Of a stretch of DNA of 64,000 bases, positions 1-17,142 are shown piece by piece. The notes beneath the pieces are model-generated. The model had not been told where the DNA came from. It did no database searches and worked only from the letters and a program-made list of their open reading frames with translations. Position numbers and translations under genes: made by a program. The stretch lies in NCBI RefSeq assembly GCF_037414475.1, contig NZ_CP147913.1, forward strand, positions 9,310,501-9,374,500. The letters are read 5' to 3'. This DNA comes from Myxococcus stipitatus. Lineage in GTDB: Bacteria; Myxococcota; Myxococcia; Myxococcales; Myxococcaceae. Position 1 is the stretch's first letter; every line of letters starts with the position of its first letter.

Positions 1-21
1 CTGCTCGCGCGGCCCTCCCTA

Positions 22-819
22 TCACCCGACCGGTTCGAGCCGGGGTTGCTCGCCCAGCACGTGCTTCAAATCCGCGCGCAGCGCCCGCTGCACGTCCTGC
101 CTCACGGTGTTCACGAAGAAGTGGTCGCCCGGGAAGTCGCGGATGGTGAACTGGTGGTGGGTGTGTTGCTTCCAGGCGAAGACCTGCTCTTCGGTGGCCA
201 GGATGTCGCCGCGTCCCCAGAACGCGGAGATGGCGCACGACAGCGGCGGCTCGGGCGCGCAGGTGTAGTTGTCGATGACGGCGTAGTCCGCGCGGATGAT
301 CGGCAAGACCAGCTCCAACAGCTCCGGCTCCTTCGCCACTTGTTCGGGCAGGCCTCCGAGCTCGCGGACCCGCTCAAGCAACTGCGCATCCGTGAGCTCC
401 GCCGCGGGACGGAAGCGTGAGCGCAGCTGCGGGGCAATCCGCCCCGAGACTCCGAGATAGAACGGCTCGCGCTCGCCTCGCCGGCGCAGCTCCCGGGCCA
501 GCTCGAAGGCGACCAGCGCCCCCATGCTGTGTCCGAAGAAGGCGAAGGGGAGATCGAGCCGCGGTGTGAGCTGCTTCACAAGTTCGTGAACCAGCGGCTC
601 CATCCGCGTGAAGCACGGCTCCCTCAGCCGGAATTCCCGCCCGGGGAGCTGGACCGCGCTGACGGCAATCTCCTCGGGCAGCTCGTCCGCCCACCTGCGG
701 AACATCGAGGCGCCGCCGCCCGCATGGTGGAAGCAGATGAGTTGCAGTCGGGCTGCTGGCTTCCGCTGTCCGCTGAACATCAACCACTCATCAACAGTGT
801 TCTTTATTGGCAACATCAT
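22..819 (-). CDS. Type II thioesterase (GrsT/TEII family), editing hydrolase
   Basis: Alpha/beta-hydrolase of about 265 residues, the normal size for discrete thioesterases that free stalled or mis-primed carrier domains in PKS/NRPS systems. The N-terminal FHHAGGGASMF oxyanion-hole segment, the nucleophile elbow GHSMG (Ser98), Asp205 in GRGD and His233 in GDHFF form the expected triad. I chose the ATG at 819 because a purine-rich GGAGATTGAGAG stretch precedes it; the frame stays open to 873, but that extension is not conserved-looking. It is transcribed away from the E1alpha gene, so the two share the 820-1100 spacer. The role in the adjacent assembly line is inferred from family and position. 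It is not among the genes I remember being listed for the phenalamide cluster. Confidence 0.93.
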   Translation of the reverse strand: MMLPIKNTVDEWLMFSGQRKPAARLQLICFHHAGGGASMFRRWADELPEEIAVSAVQLPGREFRLREPCFTRMEPLVHELVKQLTPRLDLPFAFFGHSMGALVAFELARELRRRGEREPFYLGVSGRIAPQLRSRFRPAAELTDAQLLERVRELGGLPEQVAKEPELLELVLPIIRADYAVIDNYTCAPEPPLSCAISAFWGRGDILATEEQVFAWKQHTHHQFTIRDFPGDHFFVNTVRQDVQRALRADLKHVLGEQPRLEPVG

Positions 820-1100
820 TCGTCTCTCAATCTCCCAGTTGTTGCGAATGCGTGTCATGGACAGGCAATGCATACCCTGGGAGGTGATGTCAGTGTGTTC
901 TGCTAATGAGGGAGCAAATTCTAACGTTGAAGATGTGAGCGGCGCCTGTTAATCCGGGATTCGCTTCTAGCTTCAAAACGGGGGACGCGTCTTTACGAAA
1001 ACATAAGGCACGCTGATTTCAATTCCTTATCATTTTGGCCCAAGGGCACGCGTACAGTGTGTCTGGATGCTTCTGCTTTGGCTCCGTGTAGGGACATGTT
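820..1100. promoter_or_regulatory. Divergent intergenic promoter region between TEII and the PKS operon
   Basis: This is the only non-coding stretch of note before the 54 kb operon, and it is clearly AT-richer than its surroundings, as expected for a promoter/operator region serving both directions. Visible elements are a small perfect palindrome AATCC-G-GGATT (951-961), two ACGCGT sites (985-990 and 1048-1053), and a weak sigma70-like pair TTCAAA (972-977) / TACGAA (994-999) with 16 bp spacing facing the operon. GGGA at 1091-1094 serves as ribosome site for the GTG at 1101. None of these is strong enough to name a regulator, and no sigma54 -24/-12 consensus was found. Confidence 0.55.
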
Positions 1101-2228
1101 GTGAGTTCATCGACAGTTCTCCGAAGAGATACCTCGTCAGTGGTCTCCCCATATCGACTCATTGGCTCGCCCGGGACAGGGGATTCCGAGGCTGAGCCGT
1201 TGCCACCAGGCATCCATGAGCAGCTCGCCATCGAGCTCTATCGGCAGATGCTCTACCTGCGTGTCTTCGACGAACGGGCGCTCATCTATCACCGGCATGG
1301 TCGCATTGGCACCTGGGCCATTTCATGGGGACACGAAGCCATCCAGGTTGGCGCAATGTTTGCGCTTCGTGACCATGATTGGGCATTTCCTTCGTACCGG
1401 GAGAACAAGATAGGCCTCATGCGGGGCATGTCTCCGGCGGATGTGCTTGCAGGCTGCCGAGGCCACCCACAAGGTTGGTGGAATCCAAACATCTGGCGGA
1501 TGGGTTCCATCAGTATTCCCGTGGGCTCTCAGGTTCCCCACGCTGTTGGCTTTGCATGGGGAGAGCGTCTCCAAGGGCGCGACACGGTCGCACTGGTCTT
1601 CTTTGGAGACGGGGCGACCTCGGAGGGTGAGTTTCACGAAGGAGCCAACCTGGCGGGTGTGCTCAATGCTCCCGCCGTCCTGCTGTGCTCCAACAACCAA
1701 TGGGCCATCAGCACGCCGCTCCACCACCAGACCCGCGCCAGTTCGCTCGCGGACAAGGCGGTGGGCTACGGCATCCCAGGGGTTCGCGTGGACGGCGACG
1801 ACGTGGCCGCCGTCTATCTCGCGGTCTCCGCGGCCGTGGAGCGGGCGCGCTCGGGAGGTGGGCCCACCTTCATCGAGTGCGTCACCTACCGCATGCAGGC
1901 GCACGCCTTCCCTGATGACCCCAGCGTCTACCGGGATGACGCCGACGCCGAGGCCGCGCGCCGCGACGAGTGCCTCGTCCGCTACGAGCGCTACCTCCAG
2001 CGGCTCAACCTGCTCACGCCCGAGATGGCCAGCCGGTTCCGCGAGGAGTGGATGACCCGGATGGCGGCGGCCATCACCGAGGCGGAGGCGCTCCCCGCGC
2101 CCGACCCCAGCCTCGTCTTCGACCACACCTACGAACGGAAGACCCCGGCCATGGAGCGGGACCTGGCGCGACTCAAGGCGCTCCAAGCCCCTGGGGCCGA
2201 GGGGAAGACCCCCGGGAGGACCCCGTGA
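1101..2228 (+). CDS. 2-oxoacid dehydrogenase E1 alpha subunit (starter-unit supply, probably phenylpyruvate)
   Basis: TPP-dependent E1 alpha subunit of the pyruvate / branched-chain 2-oxoacid dehydrogenase family, 375 aa, full length. The thiamine diphosphate motif begins at GDG (Gly169-Asp170-Gly171) and ends at Asn198-Asn199 (SNNQWAIST). The later YRMQAHAFPDDPSVYR segment corresponds to the family's phosphorylation-loop region and is closest to branched-chain type E1. Together with E1beta it would decarboxylate a 2-oxoacid and acylate the lipoyl group of E2. Starting GTG at 1101 follows GGGA. Its stop overlaps the E1beta start (GTGA). Being first in an operon that continues into PKS genes, it is assigned to starter biosynthesis and not to central metabolism. 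The substrate phenylpyruvate is inferred from the predicted product and is not visible in the sequence. Confidence 0.93.
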   Translation: MSSSTVLRRDTSSVVSPYRLIGSPGTGDSEAEPLPPGIHEQLAIELYRQMLYLRVFDERALIYHRHGRIGTWAISWGHEAIQVGAMFALRDHDWAFPSYRENKIGLMRGMSPADVLAGCRGHPQGWWNPNIWRMGSISIPVGSQVPHAVGFAWGERLQGRDTVALVFFGDGATSEGEFHEGANLAGVLNAPAVLLCSNNQWAISTPLHHQTRASSLADKAVGYGIPGVRVDGDDVAAVYLAVSAAVERARSGGGPTFIECVTYRMQAHAFPDDPSVYRDDADAEAARRDECLVRYERYLQRLNLLTPEMASRFREEWMTRMAAAITEAEALPAPDPSLVFDHTYERKTPAMERDLARLKALQAPGAEGKTPGRTP

Positions 2229-3202
2229 GCGAGATGCTCTTCGTGGATGCCCTCACCAGCGCGCTCCGGGAGGAGATGGAGCGCAATCCCCAGGTCGTCC
2301 TCCTGGGTGAGGACATCGGCCGCAATGGGGGCGTGTTCCGCGTCACGCTCGGGCTTCAGGCGCGCTTTGGCCCGGAGCGTGTCGTCGACACGCCTGTGTC
2401 CGAGGCGGGCATCGTGGGCGCGGCCGTGGGCCTGTGCCTCGCGCGCATGCGGCCCGTCTGTGAGCTCCAGTTCGACGCCTTCAGCTACCCGGCGCTCAAT
2501 CAGATCATCACCCACGTGGGCCGCTATCGCTGGCGTTCGCGTGGGACGACTCCCATGCCCATGGTCATCCGGATGCCCAGCGGGGGAGGGGTGCGGGCCC
2601 CGGAGCTCCACTCGGATTCGCCCGAGGCGTACTACTGCCACACCCCCGGGCTCACCGTCGTCACGCCCTCGACGCCCGCCGACGCGAAGGGGTTGCTGAC
2701 CGCGGCGATGCGCAGTCCGGACCCCGTCATCTTCCTCGAGCCGAAGAAGCTCTACCGCCACCTGCGCGGAGAGGTCCCCGATGGGGAGCACGTGACGCCG
2801 CTCGGAGTCGTTCGCACGGTGCGCGAGGGCGAGGACGTGACGCTCTTCGCCTGGGGCGCCATGGTGGAGGTCGCCACGGCCACCGCCGACGCGCTGGCGC
2901 AGAAGGGCGTCTCCGCTCACATCTGCGACGTGCGCACGCTGTCGCCGCTGGACGAGGAGGGCCTCCTGGCCGCTGCTCGCGCCACGGGCCGCGTCGTCAT
3001 CATCCAGGAGGCGCCGCGCACCTGCGGCGTGGCCAGTGAGATCGCCGCGCTCCTCGCGGAGCACGCCATGTACGACCTCAAGGCGCCCATCCAACGAGTG
3101 ACGGGGTTCGACGTGCCACACCCCTACTTCAGCATCGAGCACCACCACCGGCCCGACCCTTCGCGAGTGCTCGCGGCCGTCCACGGCACTTTGGAGGCCT
3201 GA
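2225..3202 (+). CDS. 2-oxoacid dehydrogenase E1 beta subunit
   Basis: E1 beta (transketolase-like pyrimidine-binding plus C-terminal domain), about 325 aa. Recognisable blocks are LLGEDIGRNGGVFRVT near the N-terminus, RVVDTPVSEAGIVGAAVG (typical DTPxxExGIxGxAxG of this family) and the C-terminal DVRTLSPLDEEGL. The frame is open far upstream, but the GTG at 2225 overlaps the E1alpha stop and is preceded by GGAGGA (2215-2220); an ATG at 2234 is the alternative start. Its own stop overlaps the E2 start (TGATG). It forms the alpha2beta2 E1 with the preceding gene. No E3 follows, so reoxidation of the lipoyl arm must use a dihydrolipoamide dehydrogenase encoded elsewhere. Confidence 0.93.
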   Translation: MSEMLFVDALTSALREEMERNPQVVLLGEDIGRNGGVFRVTLGLQARFGPERVVDTPVSEAGIVGAAVGLCLARMRPVCELQFDAFSYPALNQIITHVGRYRWRSRGTTPMPMVIRMPSGGGVRAPELHSDSPEAYYCHTPGLTVVTPSTPADAKGLLTAAMRSPDPVIFLEPKKLYRHLRGEVPDGEHVTPLGVVRTVREGEDVTLFAWGAMVEVATATADALAQKGVSAHICDVRTLSPLDEEGLLAAARATGRVVIIQEAPRTCGVASEIAALLAEHAMYDLKAPIQRVTGFDVPHPYFSIEHHHRPDPSRVLAAVHGTLEA

Positions 3203-4973
3203 TGGGACTCGTCTACGTACTTCCCGACCTGGGCGAAGGTGTCGCCGAGGCGGAGATTGTCCGCTGGTTCATCACGGAGGGGGAGCGCATCGAAGAGGAC
3301 GCGCCCATGCTCGAGGTGATGACGGCGAAGGCGACCGTGATGGTTCCCGCCCCCGGCAAGGGCGTGGCGCTTCGGTTGCTCGCGGGCTTGAGGGAGAAGG
3401 TCTCCGTTGGCACGCCGCTCATCGTCATCGGCGAGCCGGGCGAGGACTCCGAGGCCATCCTGCGCGCGTCCGCCGCGCCGGTCGCCTCGGCGCACTCGCG
3501 CCCGGAGCCCGCCGCGCCCGCCGCCGTGGCTCCTTCGCGAAGGCCGCTGCAAGCGCTGCCGCGCGTTCGCAAGCTCGCCGAACAGCTCGGCGTGGCGCTC
3601 GAGTCCCTCCACAAGGAGGGCACCATCACGGAGGACGATGTCCGCGCGGCCGCATCGTCAAAGGTGGGCGCGGCGCCAGCTCGGAGGAGTGGGGCCGGAC
3701 ACACCGAGCAGCGCCTGCCCCAAGAGGGTGTCCGCTCGCGCATTCCGCTGAGTGGCCTGCGCCGCGTGGCCTCCGCGCACCTCACCCGGGCCCAGGCGGT
3801 GCCGTCGGTGGCGGTGATGGAGGAGGCCTCGTTCGACACGCTGCTCATGCTCCAGCAGTTGCTGGGAGTCGGCTACCTGCCGTTCCTCATCCAGGCGGTC
3901 GTCGCCGCGCTCCGCGAGGTGCCCGAGGCCAACGCGCTCTTCGATGAAGCCACCGAGGAGGTCGTCCTCTACGACCGCGTCGACATGGCCATCGCGGTCC
4001 ACACCGACGAGGGCCTGGCCGTGCCCGTCATCAGCGACTGTGCCCGGCTGTCCCTCCATGCGCTCGAAGCCCGTGTGCAGGAGCTTGGGAACATGGCTCG
4101 GGCCCGGACGCTGAACCCGGCGGAGAGCACGGGGGGCACGTTCACCATCACCTGCCCGGGGGACCAGGGCTCGCTGCTCGCCACGCCGCTGCTCAACGTG
4201 CCCCAGGTGGCCATCCTGGGACTCCACCGTCCGACGCGGCGGCCACTCGTCGTTGACGGTGAGCTGCGTGTGGGCACCGCGGCCCACGTCACCGTGACGG
4301 TCGACCATCGGGTCATCGATGGAATCACCGCGTGCCGCTTCATCCGCGCGGTGACGGGCTTCCTCTCCCAGCCCCTCCAGGCCTTCGCGGACGGCGTCTT
4401 CCACGCGGACAGCACCGTGCCCTCCACGCCGCCCGAAGTGACCGCCATCTTCCCTCCGCTCCAGTCGTACGCGGACGGCACGTTCCGCATGGACTCCTCC
4501 ACACAACGAGGGCCTTCGAACCCGATGACCACGGTTCGGACCGGTGGCGCGAACGTGCTCGCCGGGGACGCGGGGGGGCTCGCGCGCGAGTTGCTGGCCC
4601 TGGATGCACGGCGGCGCAAGCAGCGGCTCGAGGCGTTCATCGAGGCGGAGATCACCCAGCGCATGGGAGGGAAGAAGAAGCCCCTGGAGCGCGGGCGGAC
4701 GTGGCGTGACCTGGGGATGGACTCGCTCATCGCGGTGGGGCTGCGCGATGCGCTGGCGCTTGGACTGGGCCGTGGTCTCCCCGCGACACTCCTCTTCAAT
4801 CGTCCCACGCTCGCGTCGCTCAGCGAGTACCTCCTGGCGCTGCTCGAGTCCGCCCCTCGCGAGGAGGCCGCGACGCTCGAGGCGCCCGTTGCGTTCCTCC
4901 TGCGGTTGAAGGGGCTCCCAGAGAGAGAGGCCGTGGCGATGCTCAGTGAGCGCATCGCCACGATGGGGGACTC

Positions 4974-4977
<4 letters not shown>
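3202..4977 (+). CDS. E2 dihydrolipoyl acyltransferase fused to a C-terminal acyl carrier domain
   Basis: 591 aa, about 150 longer than an ordinary E2 with a single lipoyl domain. Order: lipoyl domain (1-80, Lys43 in EVMTAKATVMV; canonical T-D-K-A is T-A-K-A here), Ala/Pro linker, peripheral-subunit-binding domain (about 115-150, PRVRKLAEQLG), catalytic domain (about 175-390) with the active-site DHRVIDG (His369, Asp373), a linker with two copies of an LQ-x-[FY]-ADG-x-F motif (392 and 420), and a carrier domain (about 470-555) with the phosphopantetheine site GMDSL (Ser508). The tail ends in an amphipathic helix resembling the PKS C-terminal docking helices. An E2 with its own carrier domain immediately before a PKS lacking a loading module implies acyl transfer from lipoyl to carrier domain without a CoA intermediate. 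The transfer route is inference. It overlaps the next gene by ATGA. Confidence 0.92.
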
Positions 4978-11516
<6,539 letters not shown>

Positions 11517-11538
11517 CTCTTCAGGAGACGTGTCGCTC

Positions 11539-14500
11539 ATGAGCACCCCGGACTACCGAGTCCTGCTGAAGAATTCGCTCCTCAAGATTGAAGCGCTCGA
11601 GGCGCGGCTCTCGAAGCAAGAGGCGTCGAAGGTGGAGCCGGTCGCCATCGTGGGAATGGCGTGCCGTTTCCCCGGTGAGGCCCATGCGCCCGATTCACTG
11701 TGGCGCATGCTCCGGGACGGCGTGGACGCGGTCCGGAAGATTCCCGCCGAGCGCTGGCCCGTGGATGCGATTCCGGGTGAGAACCCGGCCGTGCGCTGGG
11801 CGGGGCTCCTCGACTCGGTCGATGGCTTCGATGCGTCCTTCTTCGAGGTCTCCCCGCGTGAGGCCGCGAGCCTGGACCCTCAACAACGCCTGCTCCTGGA
11901 GGTCACCTGGGAGGCGTTGGAGGACGCGGGCGTACGCCCCGAGAAGCTCGCGAAGAGCATGACGGGCGTCTTCCTCGGCCTGAGCAGCACGGACTATCGA
12001 CAACGCGTCAACGGCAAGGGCATTGACGGTGTCGAGACCTATGACTTGACCGGCACGTTGCTCTCCACCGCGGCCGGGCGGCTCTCGTATGTCTTCGGCT
12101 TCCAGGGGCCCTGCCTGTCCATCGACACGGCGTGCTCCTCTTCGCTGGTCGCGGTGCATGAGGCGGTCCAGAGCCTCCGTCGCGGAGAGAGCGAGGTCGC
12201 ATTGGCGGGTGGCGCCAACGTCATCCTCGACCCGATGAACTCGGCGATGTTGGGCCGGATGCAGGCGCTGTCGCCGGACGGACGCTGCAAGACCTTCGAC
12301 GCGGCGGCCAATGGCTTCGTGCGCGGCGAGGGCTGTGGCCTCGTGGTCCTCAAGCGCCTCTCGGATGCCGAGCGCGACGGAGATCGCATCTGGGCCCTCA
12401 TCCGGGGCTCGGCCATCAATCAGGATGGGCGCTCGACGGGGTTGACGGCTCCCAATGTGCTCTCGCAACAGGCGCTGCTGAGGCAGGCGCTCGCGGATGC
12501 GAAGGTGGCTGCGTCGGATATCGGGTACGTCGAGGCGCACGGCACCGGCACTTCCCTGGGGGACCCCATCGAGTTCGAGGCGCTCCGGGAGGTGCTGGGG
12601 CAACCACGGCCGGATGGGTCCACCTGCGCCATTGGCGCGCTGAAGACGAACCTGGGACACCTGGAGGCCGCCGCCGGCGTGGCGGGCCTCATCAAGACGG
12701 TGCTCGTGCTGCGGCGCGAGGCGATTCCTCGCAACCTGAACTTCCGCTCCATCAACCCGCGCATCTCCCTGAGCGGGACGCCGTTCGTGCTGCCCACCCA
12801 GGAGCTGCCGTGGCCTCGGGGGGCGAAGCCTCGCCGCGCGGGTGTGAGCGCGTTCGGGCTGAGTGGGACCAATGCCCATGTCGTGCTGGAGGAGGCGCCT
12901 GTTGCTCCGCGTCCGGCGGTGATCCCCGCGCAAGCGCAGGGGTCGTCTACCCCGGTCGTCCTCCCGCTGTCGGCCAAGAGCCCCGCCGCGCTTCGAGCAC
13001 AGGCGCGGCAGTGGGTCGAACATCTGTCAGCGGACAGGGCGGAGTCGCTCGTGGACCACCTCTACACGGCCAGCGTGCGGCGCGGACATCATCCCCATCG
13101 GCTCGCGGTGCTGGGGCGGTCGAAGGAAGAGCTCGCGAGTCAGTTGCAGGCGTTCCTCGCGCGGGAGCCTCAGGACCCGCAACCTGGTGACGACTCGGGG
13201 CCACGGGCTCGAAAGGCTGTCTTTGTCTTTCCGGGGCAAGGGGGCCAGTGGCTGGGCATGGGGCGGCGGCTGCTCGAGGAGGAGCGCGCCTTCCGCGAGG
13301 TCATCGAAGCGTGTGAACGGGCGATGCGGCCTCATGTCGACTGGTCGCTGCTGGAGGTGCTTCGCGGCGAGGGCCCCCGGGCGAGCCTCGAGGACGTGGA
13401 CGTCATCCAGCCTGCTGTGTTCGCGATGCAGGTGGGGCTCGCGGCGCTCTGGCGCTCATGGGGCGTGGAGCCTCACGCGGTGGTGGGGCACAGCATGGGT
13501 GAGGTGGCCGCCGCTCACGTGGCGGGAGCGCTGAGCCTCGAGGACGCGGCGCGCATCATCTGCGTGCGCAGCCGGCTGGTGAGGCGCGCGAGCGGGCAGG
13601 GCGGGATGGCGGTGGTGGAGCTCTCGGCCGATGAGGCGCGCGAGGCGCTTCGCGGCTACGAGGGCCGGCTCTCCGTGGGCGCGGTGAACGGGCCGCGTTC
13701 CCGCGTGTTGTCGGGCGAACGTGAGGCGCTGGCCGAGGTCCTGGCTCGACTGGAGAAGGCGGGCGTCTTCTGCCGCTGGGTGAAGGTGGACTACGCCTCA
13801 CACAGTCCGCAGATGGAGCCGCTTCGGGCGGAGCTGCTGCGCTTGCTGGCGGAGGTGCGGCCAGCGCGCGAGCGGGTGCCGCTCTACTCGACGGTGACGG
13901 GGACGCGGAACGAGGAGCTGCTGGGCGCGGAGTACTGGGAGCGCAACCTCCGCGAGCCCGTGCGCTTCTGGGAGGTCATCGAGCAGCTCGGAGCGGCGGG
14001 GCACGAGACCTTCCTGGAGATCAACGCCCATCCGGTGATTCTGCCGTCCATCGAGGAAGGCCTTCGCGACCGATGCGAGTCGCTCGCCGTGCTGCCATCG
14101 CTGCGTCGCGAGGAGGGTGGACGAGAGCGGCTGCTCGCCACGCTCGGGGCGCTCTACACCGTGGGCCACTCGGTGGACTGGGCCCGGCTCCATCCCGATG
14201 GGGGACGTGTCGTCACGCTCCCCGCCTATCCGTGGCAGCGTGAGCGCTTCTGGTTGGACGCCGCTTCGACGCCTGTCGCGCGGCGTGGCGGGAATCGCGT
14301 CCAGGGTGCGACCGCGCATCCGCTGCTCGGTCCTCACGTGGCGCTCAGCCATCAGCCTGGGACTCACGTCTGGCAGATGGACATCGGTGTCGCGGACATC
14401 TCGTGGGCGGAGGACCACCGGGTCCAGGATGCCGTCGTCCTTCCCGGGACCGCGTGGGTGGACCTCGCATTGGCGGCGGCGCGACAGGTCCTCGGCGAGG

Positions 14501-17142
14501 GCCGGCATGTGCTCTCGCGACTGGTCTGTGTCCAGCCCGTGTTCCTTCCGGCGGAGGGGGCTCGAACCCTTCAGGTCGTGATGACCGAGCGCCCCTCGAG
14601 CGGCGCGGACTTCCAGTGCTTCGCGCTGGACACCCGTGCCTCCGCGCGTGCGTGGGTGCCTGTCGCCGAGGGCGCGGTCGAGCTCGCTCCCGAAGAGACC
14701 CCCGAGCCGCTGCCTCCCGCGGACGTCATCCAGGCGCGGTGCCCACGCCTCATCGAAGGTGCTGCCCATCTCCAGGGGATGGCGGACAGAGGGCTGCACT
14801 ACGGCCCGGCGTTCCAGGGAGTCCAGCGGCTCTGGTTGGGGGCGCGTGAAGCCTATGCCCACCTCCGGTTGCCGGAGGTTCTGTCGGGTCACGCGAGCGC
14901 ACACATCATCCATCCCGCGTTCCTCGATGCGTCCTTCCAGCTCCTGATGTCCTTCCTGCCCATGGGCAGCACGTACGTGGGCCGGGGCGTGGAGTCGGCA
15001 CGGTTCGACGGGCCGGTTCCGGCGGAGCTCTGGTCGCATCTGAGGCTTCGCGACGGTGAAGGGGCATCCTTCACCGGAGACCTCACGCTGCGCGACGCGG
15101 AGGGCCGCCGGGTGGCGGAGGTCTCGGGCATCCAGGTCAGCCGCCTGCCAGGCGCGAACTGGCGGGCCGTGAGCTCGGAGCTCTCCGAGTGGATGTATCA
15201 GGTGGCCTGGGAGGAGCAGTCGCTGCCGGAGCCGCTCACGTGGCCGGAGACGACGCCGGGGACGTGGTTGCTCCTGGCCGACCAGCGCGGAGCGGCTCGC
15301 GGGCTTCGTGCGCTCCTGGAGGCGCGTGGCGAGTCCTGCGTGATGGTGACGCCAGGGCCTGCATATCGGGCCACGGGAGCGGGCTGCTTCGAGGTGGACC
15401 CGCGCAACGCCGAGCACCTTCGACGGTTGCTGGTGGACGCGGTTCCTCAAGGGGCACCCGCGTGCAGAGGTGTGGTGCATCTGTGGAGTCTGGACATCGC
15501 CTCGAATGAGGCACTGACGCCGGTGGCACTGGAGTCCGCGCGGCATCTGGGAACAACGGCGGTGCTGCACCTCGTCCAGGCGCTCGCGCGCGCGGGCTGG
15601 CGGGATTCGCCAAGGCTCTGGCTCGTCACGCAAGCGGCCCGCGGGGAGGGGCCTGGCCGGGAGCGGGTGAATGTGGCGCAGGCGCCACTGTGGGGGCTCG
15701 GACAGGTCATCGCCATGGAGCACCCCGAGTTGGGATGCACTCGCGTGGACCTCCACGCTGTCGCGGAGGCGGCGCCCGAGATTCTCTTCAAGGAGCTCGC
15801 GGCCCATTCGCTCGAGGACCAGGTGGCCTTGCGCGTGGGCACGCGGCGCGTGGCCCGGTTCGTCCGCGCGGTGGAGGCATTGGAGCCTCGGGACTTGTCC
15901 GAGCGAGTCGTCGCCGATGGCACCTACCTCATCACGGGCGGGCTCGGAGGCCTTGGGCTTCAGGTCGCGCGCTGGCTCGTCGAGCAGGGGGCTCGGAGCC
16001 TGGTTCTCCTCGGGCGGGGGGCTCCATCCGTCGAGGCGGAAGGCTCGCTGGGCGAGCTGCGCGGCGCGGGGGCTCGCGTGGAGGTGGTCCGCGCGGACGT
16101 CTCGGTACCGGAGGACGTGGCCCGCGCGCTGGCGGTCATCGATGGGGGCCTGCCGCCGCTGAAGGGCGTGATGCATGCGGCCGGTCTCCTCGACGATGGG
16201 GTGCTGCACAACCTCACCGAGGAACGCTTCGCGGGCGTGATGGCGCCCAAGGTCCAGGGGGCATGGAACCTTCATGTCGCGACCCGGCAGCGGCCTCTGG
16301 ACTTCTTCGTGCTCTTCTCCAGCGCCGCGGCGCTGCTCGGCTCTCCAGGTCAGGGCAATTATGCCTCGGCCAACGCCTTCCTGGATGCGCTGGCGCACGC
16401 ACGACATGCGGAGGGGTTGCCTGGGTTGAGCATTGCTTGGGGTGCCTGGACCGGAGTCGGCCTCGCGGCGCGTGCGAATCCCCAGACGCGCATCGAGGCG
16501 CGTGGCTTGCGCGGCATGGCTCCCGACAAGGCGCTCGCGGCGCTGGGGCTCCTGCTCGGACAGGACAATCCGCAGGTGGGCGTGGTGTCGCTCGATCTGC
16601 GGCAGTGGATGGAGTTCTACCTGTCGGCGGCTCGGTCGCCGTTCTTCGCGCGTCTGGTGGGCCAGCCCGCCTCCACCCGCGCGAGTGAGTCTGGACGGGG
16701 ACGGTTCCGCGAGAGGCTCGAACATGCGGGGGCCGCTGAGCGCCGGACGCTCCTGGAGCAGCACCTGCGCGAGCAGATCGCCGCGGTGCTGCGGATGGAC
16801 CCGGAGCGGCTGGGGCCACGTGTCGCGTTGGGGAGCTTGGGGCTCGACTCGTTGATGGGGATGGAGATCCGCAACCGGCTGGAGGCTTCGCTGGGGTTGA
16901 AGCTCAGCGCGACGCTGGTGTGGGCCTACCCGACGTTGTCCGCACTCGTGACGTTCCTCTCGGAGCGGCTGGGGCTCTCGTCTTCCGAGCAGCCTCCTCG
17001 CGCCGAAGACGCTTTGACGGAGGCCGTGGCTCCCGCCTCCGCGGCGGCCCTCACGAGCGCGGCGGTGAGTAGCGAAATCGAGGACCTGTCGGAAGCGGAA
17101 GTCGAGCGGCTGCTCGCCCAGAGGATGGCGCAGGGAACATGA
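11539..17142 (+). CDS. PKS extension module 2: KS-AT-DH-KR-ACP (methylmalonyl)
   Basis: 1867 aa from the ATG at 11539 (the frame is open from 11428, but GGAG precedes 11539 and the N-terminal docking helix starts there). KS (32-455) Cys199; AT (560-860) GHSMG Ser652 with the textbook methylmalonyl motif YASH (752-755); DH (925-1200) His960, Asp1130 and YGP present; KR (1461-1640) LDD type with Tyr1608; ACP Ser1771. One oddity is that the DH motif reads [10 protein letters not shown], with Asp964 where Gly is nearly invariant. Dehydration is nevertheless expected, because the product has a C14=C15 alkene with methyl at C14. The N-terminal coiled coil and C-terminal helix ([16 protein letters not shown]) are docking elements. 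The gap to gene 1 is 22 bp; the stop overlaps the next start (ATGA). Confidence 0.95.
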   Translation: MSTPDYRVLLKNSLLKIEALEARLSKQEASKVEPVAIVGMACRFPGEAHAPDSLWRMLRDGVDAVRKIPAERWPVDAIPGENPAVRWAGLLDSVDGFDASFFEVSPREAASLDPQQRLLLEVTWEALEDAGVRPEKLAKSMTGVFLGLSSTDYRQRVNGKGIDGVETYDLTGTLLSTAAGRLSYVFGFQGPCLSIDTACSSSLVAVHEAVQSLRRGESEVALAGGANVILDPMNSAMLGRMQALSPDGRCKTFDAAANGFVRGEGCGLVVLKRLSDAERDGDRIWALIRGSAINQDGRSTGLTAPNVLSQQALLRQALADAKVAASDIGYVEAHGTGTSLGDPIEFEALREVLGQPRPDGSTCAIGALKTNLGHLEAAAGVAGLIKTVLVLRREAIPRNLNFRSINPRISLSGTPFVLPTQELPWPRGAKPRRAGVSAFGLSGTNAHVVLEEAPVAPRPAVIPAQAQGSSTPVVLPLSAKSPAALRAQARQWVEHLSADRAESLVDHLYTASVRRGHHPHRLAVLGRSKEELASQLQAFLAREPQDPQPGDDSGPRARKAVFVFPGQGGQWLGMGRRLLEEERAFREVIEACERAMRPHVDWSLLEVLRGEGPRASLEDVDVIQPAVFAMQVGLAALWRSWGVEPHAVVGHSMGEVAAAHVAGALSLEDAARIICVRSRLVRRASGQGGMAVVELSADEAREALRGYEGRLSVGAVNGPRSRVLSGEREALAEVLARLEKAGVFCRWVKVDYASHSPQMEPLRAELLRLLAEVRPARERVPLYSTVTGTRNEELLGAEYWERNLREPVRFWEVIEQLGAAGHETFLEINAHPVILPSIEEGLRDRCESLAVLPSLRREEGGRERLLATLGALYTVGHSVDWARLHPDGGRVVTLPAYPWQRERFWLDAASTPVARRGGNRVQGATAHPLLGPHVALSHQPGTHVWQMDIGVADISWAEDHRVQDAVVLPGTAWVDLALAAARQVLGEGRHVLSRLVCVQPVFLPAEGARTLQVVMTERPSSGADFQCFALDTRASARAWVPVAEGAVELAPEETPEPLPPADVIQARCPRLIEGAAHLQGMADRGLHYGPAFQGVQRLWLGAREAYAHLRLPEVLSGHASAHIIHPAFLDASFQLLMSFLPMGSTYVGRGVESARFDGPVPAELWSHLRLRDGEGASFTGDLTLRDAEGRRVAEVSGIQVSRLPGANWRAVSSELSEWMYQVAWEEQSLPEPLTWPETTPGTWLLLADQRGAARGLRALLEARGESCVMVTPGPAYRATGAGCFEVDPRNAEHLRRLLVDAVPQGAPACRGVVHLWSLDIASNEALTPVALESARHLGTTAVLHLVQALARAGWRDSPRLWLVTQAARGEGPGRERVNVAQAPLWGLGQVIAMEHPELGCTRVDLHAVAEAAPEILFKELAAHSLEDQVALRVGTRRVARFVRAVEALEPRDLSERVVADGTYLITGGLGGLGLQVARWLVEQGARSLVLLGRGAPSVEAEGSLGELRGAGARVEVVRADVSVPEDVARALAVIDGGLPPLKGVMHAAGLLDDGVLHNLTEERFAGVMAPKVQGAWNLHVATRQRPLDFFVLFSSAAALLGSPGQGNYASANAFLDALAHARHAEGLPGLSIAWGAWTGVGLAARANPQTRIEARGLRGMAPDKALAALGLLLGQDNPQVGVVSLDLRQWMEFYLSAARSPFFARLVGQPASTRASESGRGRFRERLEHAGAAERRTLLEQHLREQIAAVLRMDPERLGPRVALGSLGLDSLMGMEIRNRLEASLGLKLSATLVWAYPTLSALVTFLSERLGLSSSEQPPRAEDALTEAVAPASAAALTSAAVSSEIEDLSEAEVERLLAQRMAQGT

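Noticed and set aside
820-1100. Sigma54 promoter or riboswitch in the divergent spacer
   Set aside because: No TGGCAC/TTGCA spacing match and no convincing conserved RNA structure; only weak sigma70-like boxes and small palindromes.
13798-16764. 988-aa open frame on the minus strand inside PKS module 2
   Set aside because: Antisense shadow created by strong third-position GC bias. It has no domain-like sequence, and the plus frame is clearly a PKS.
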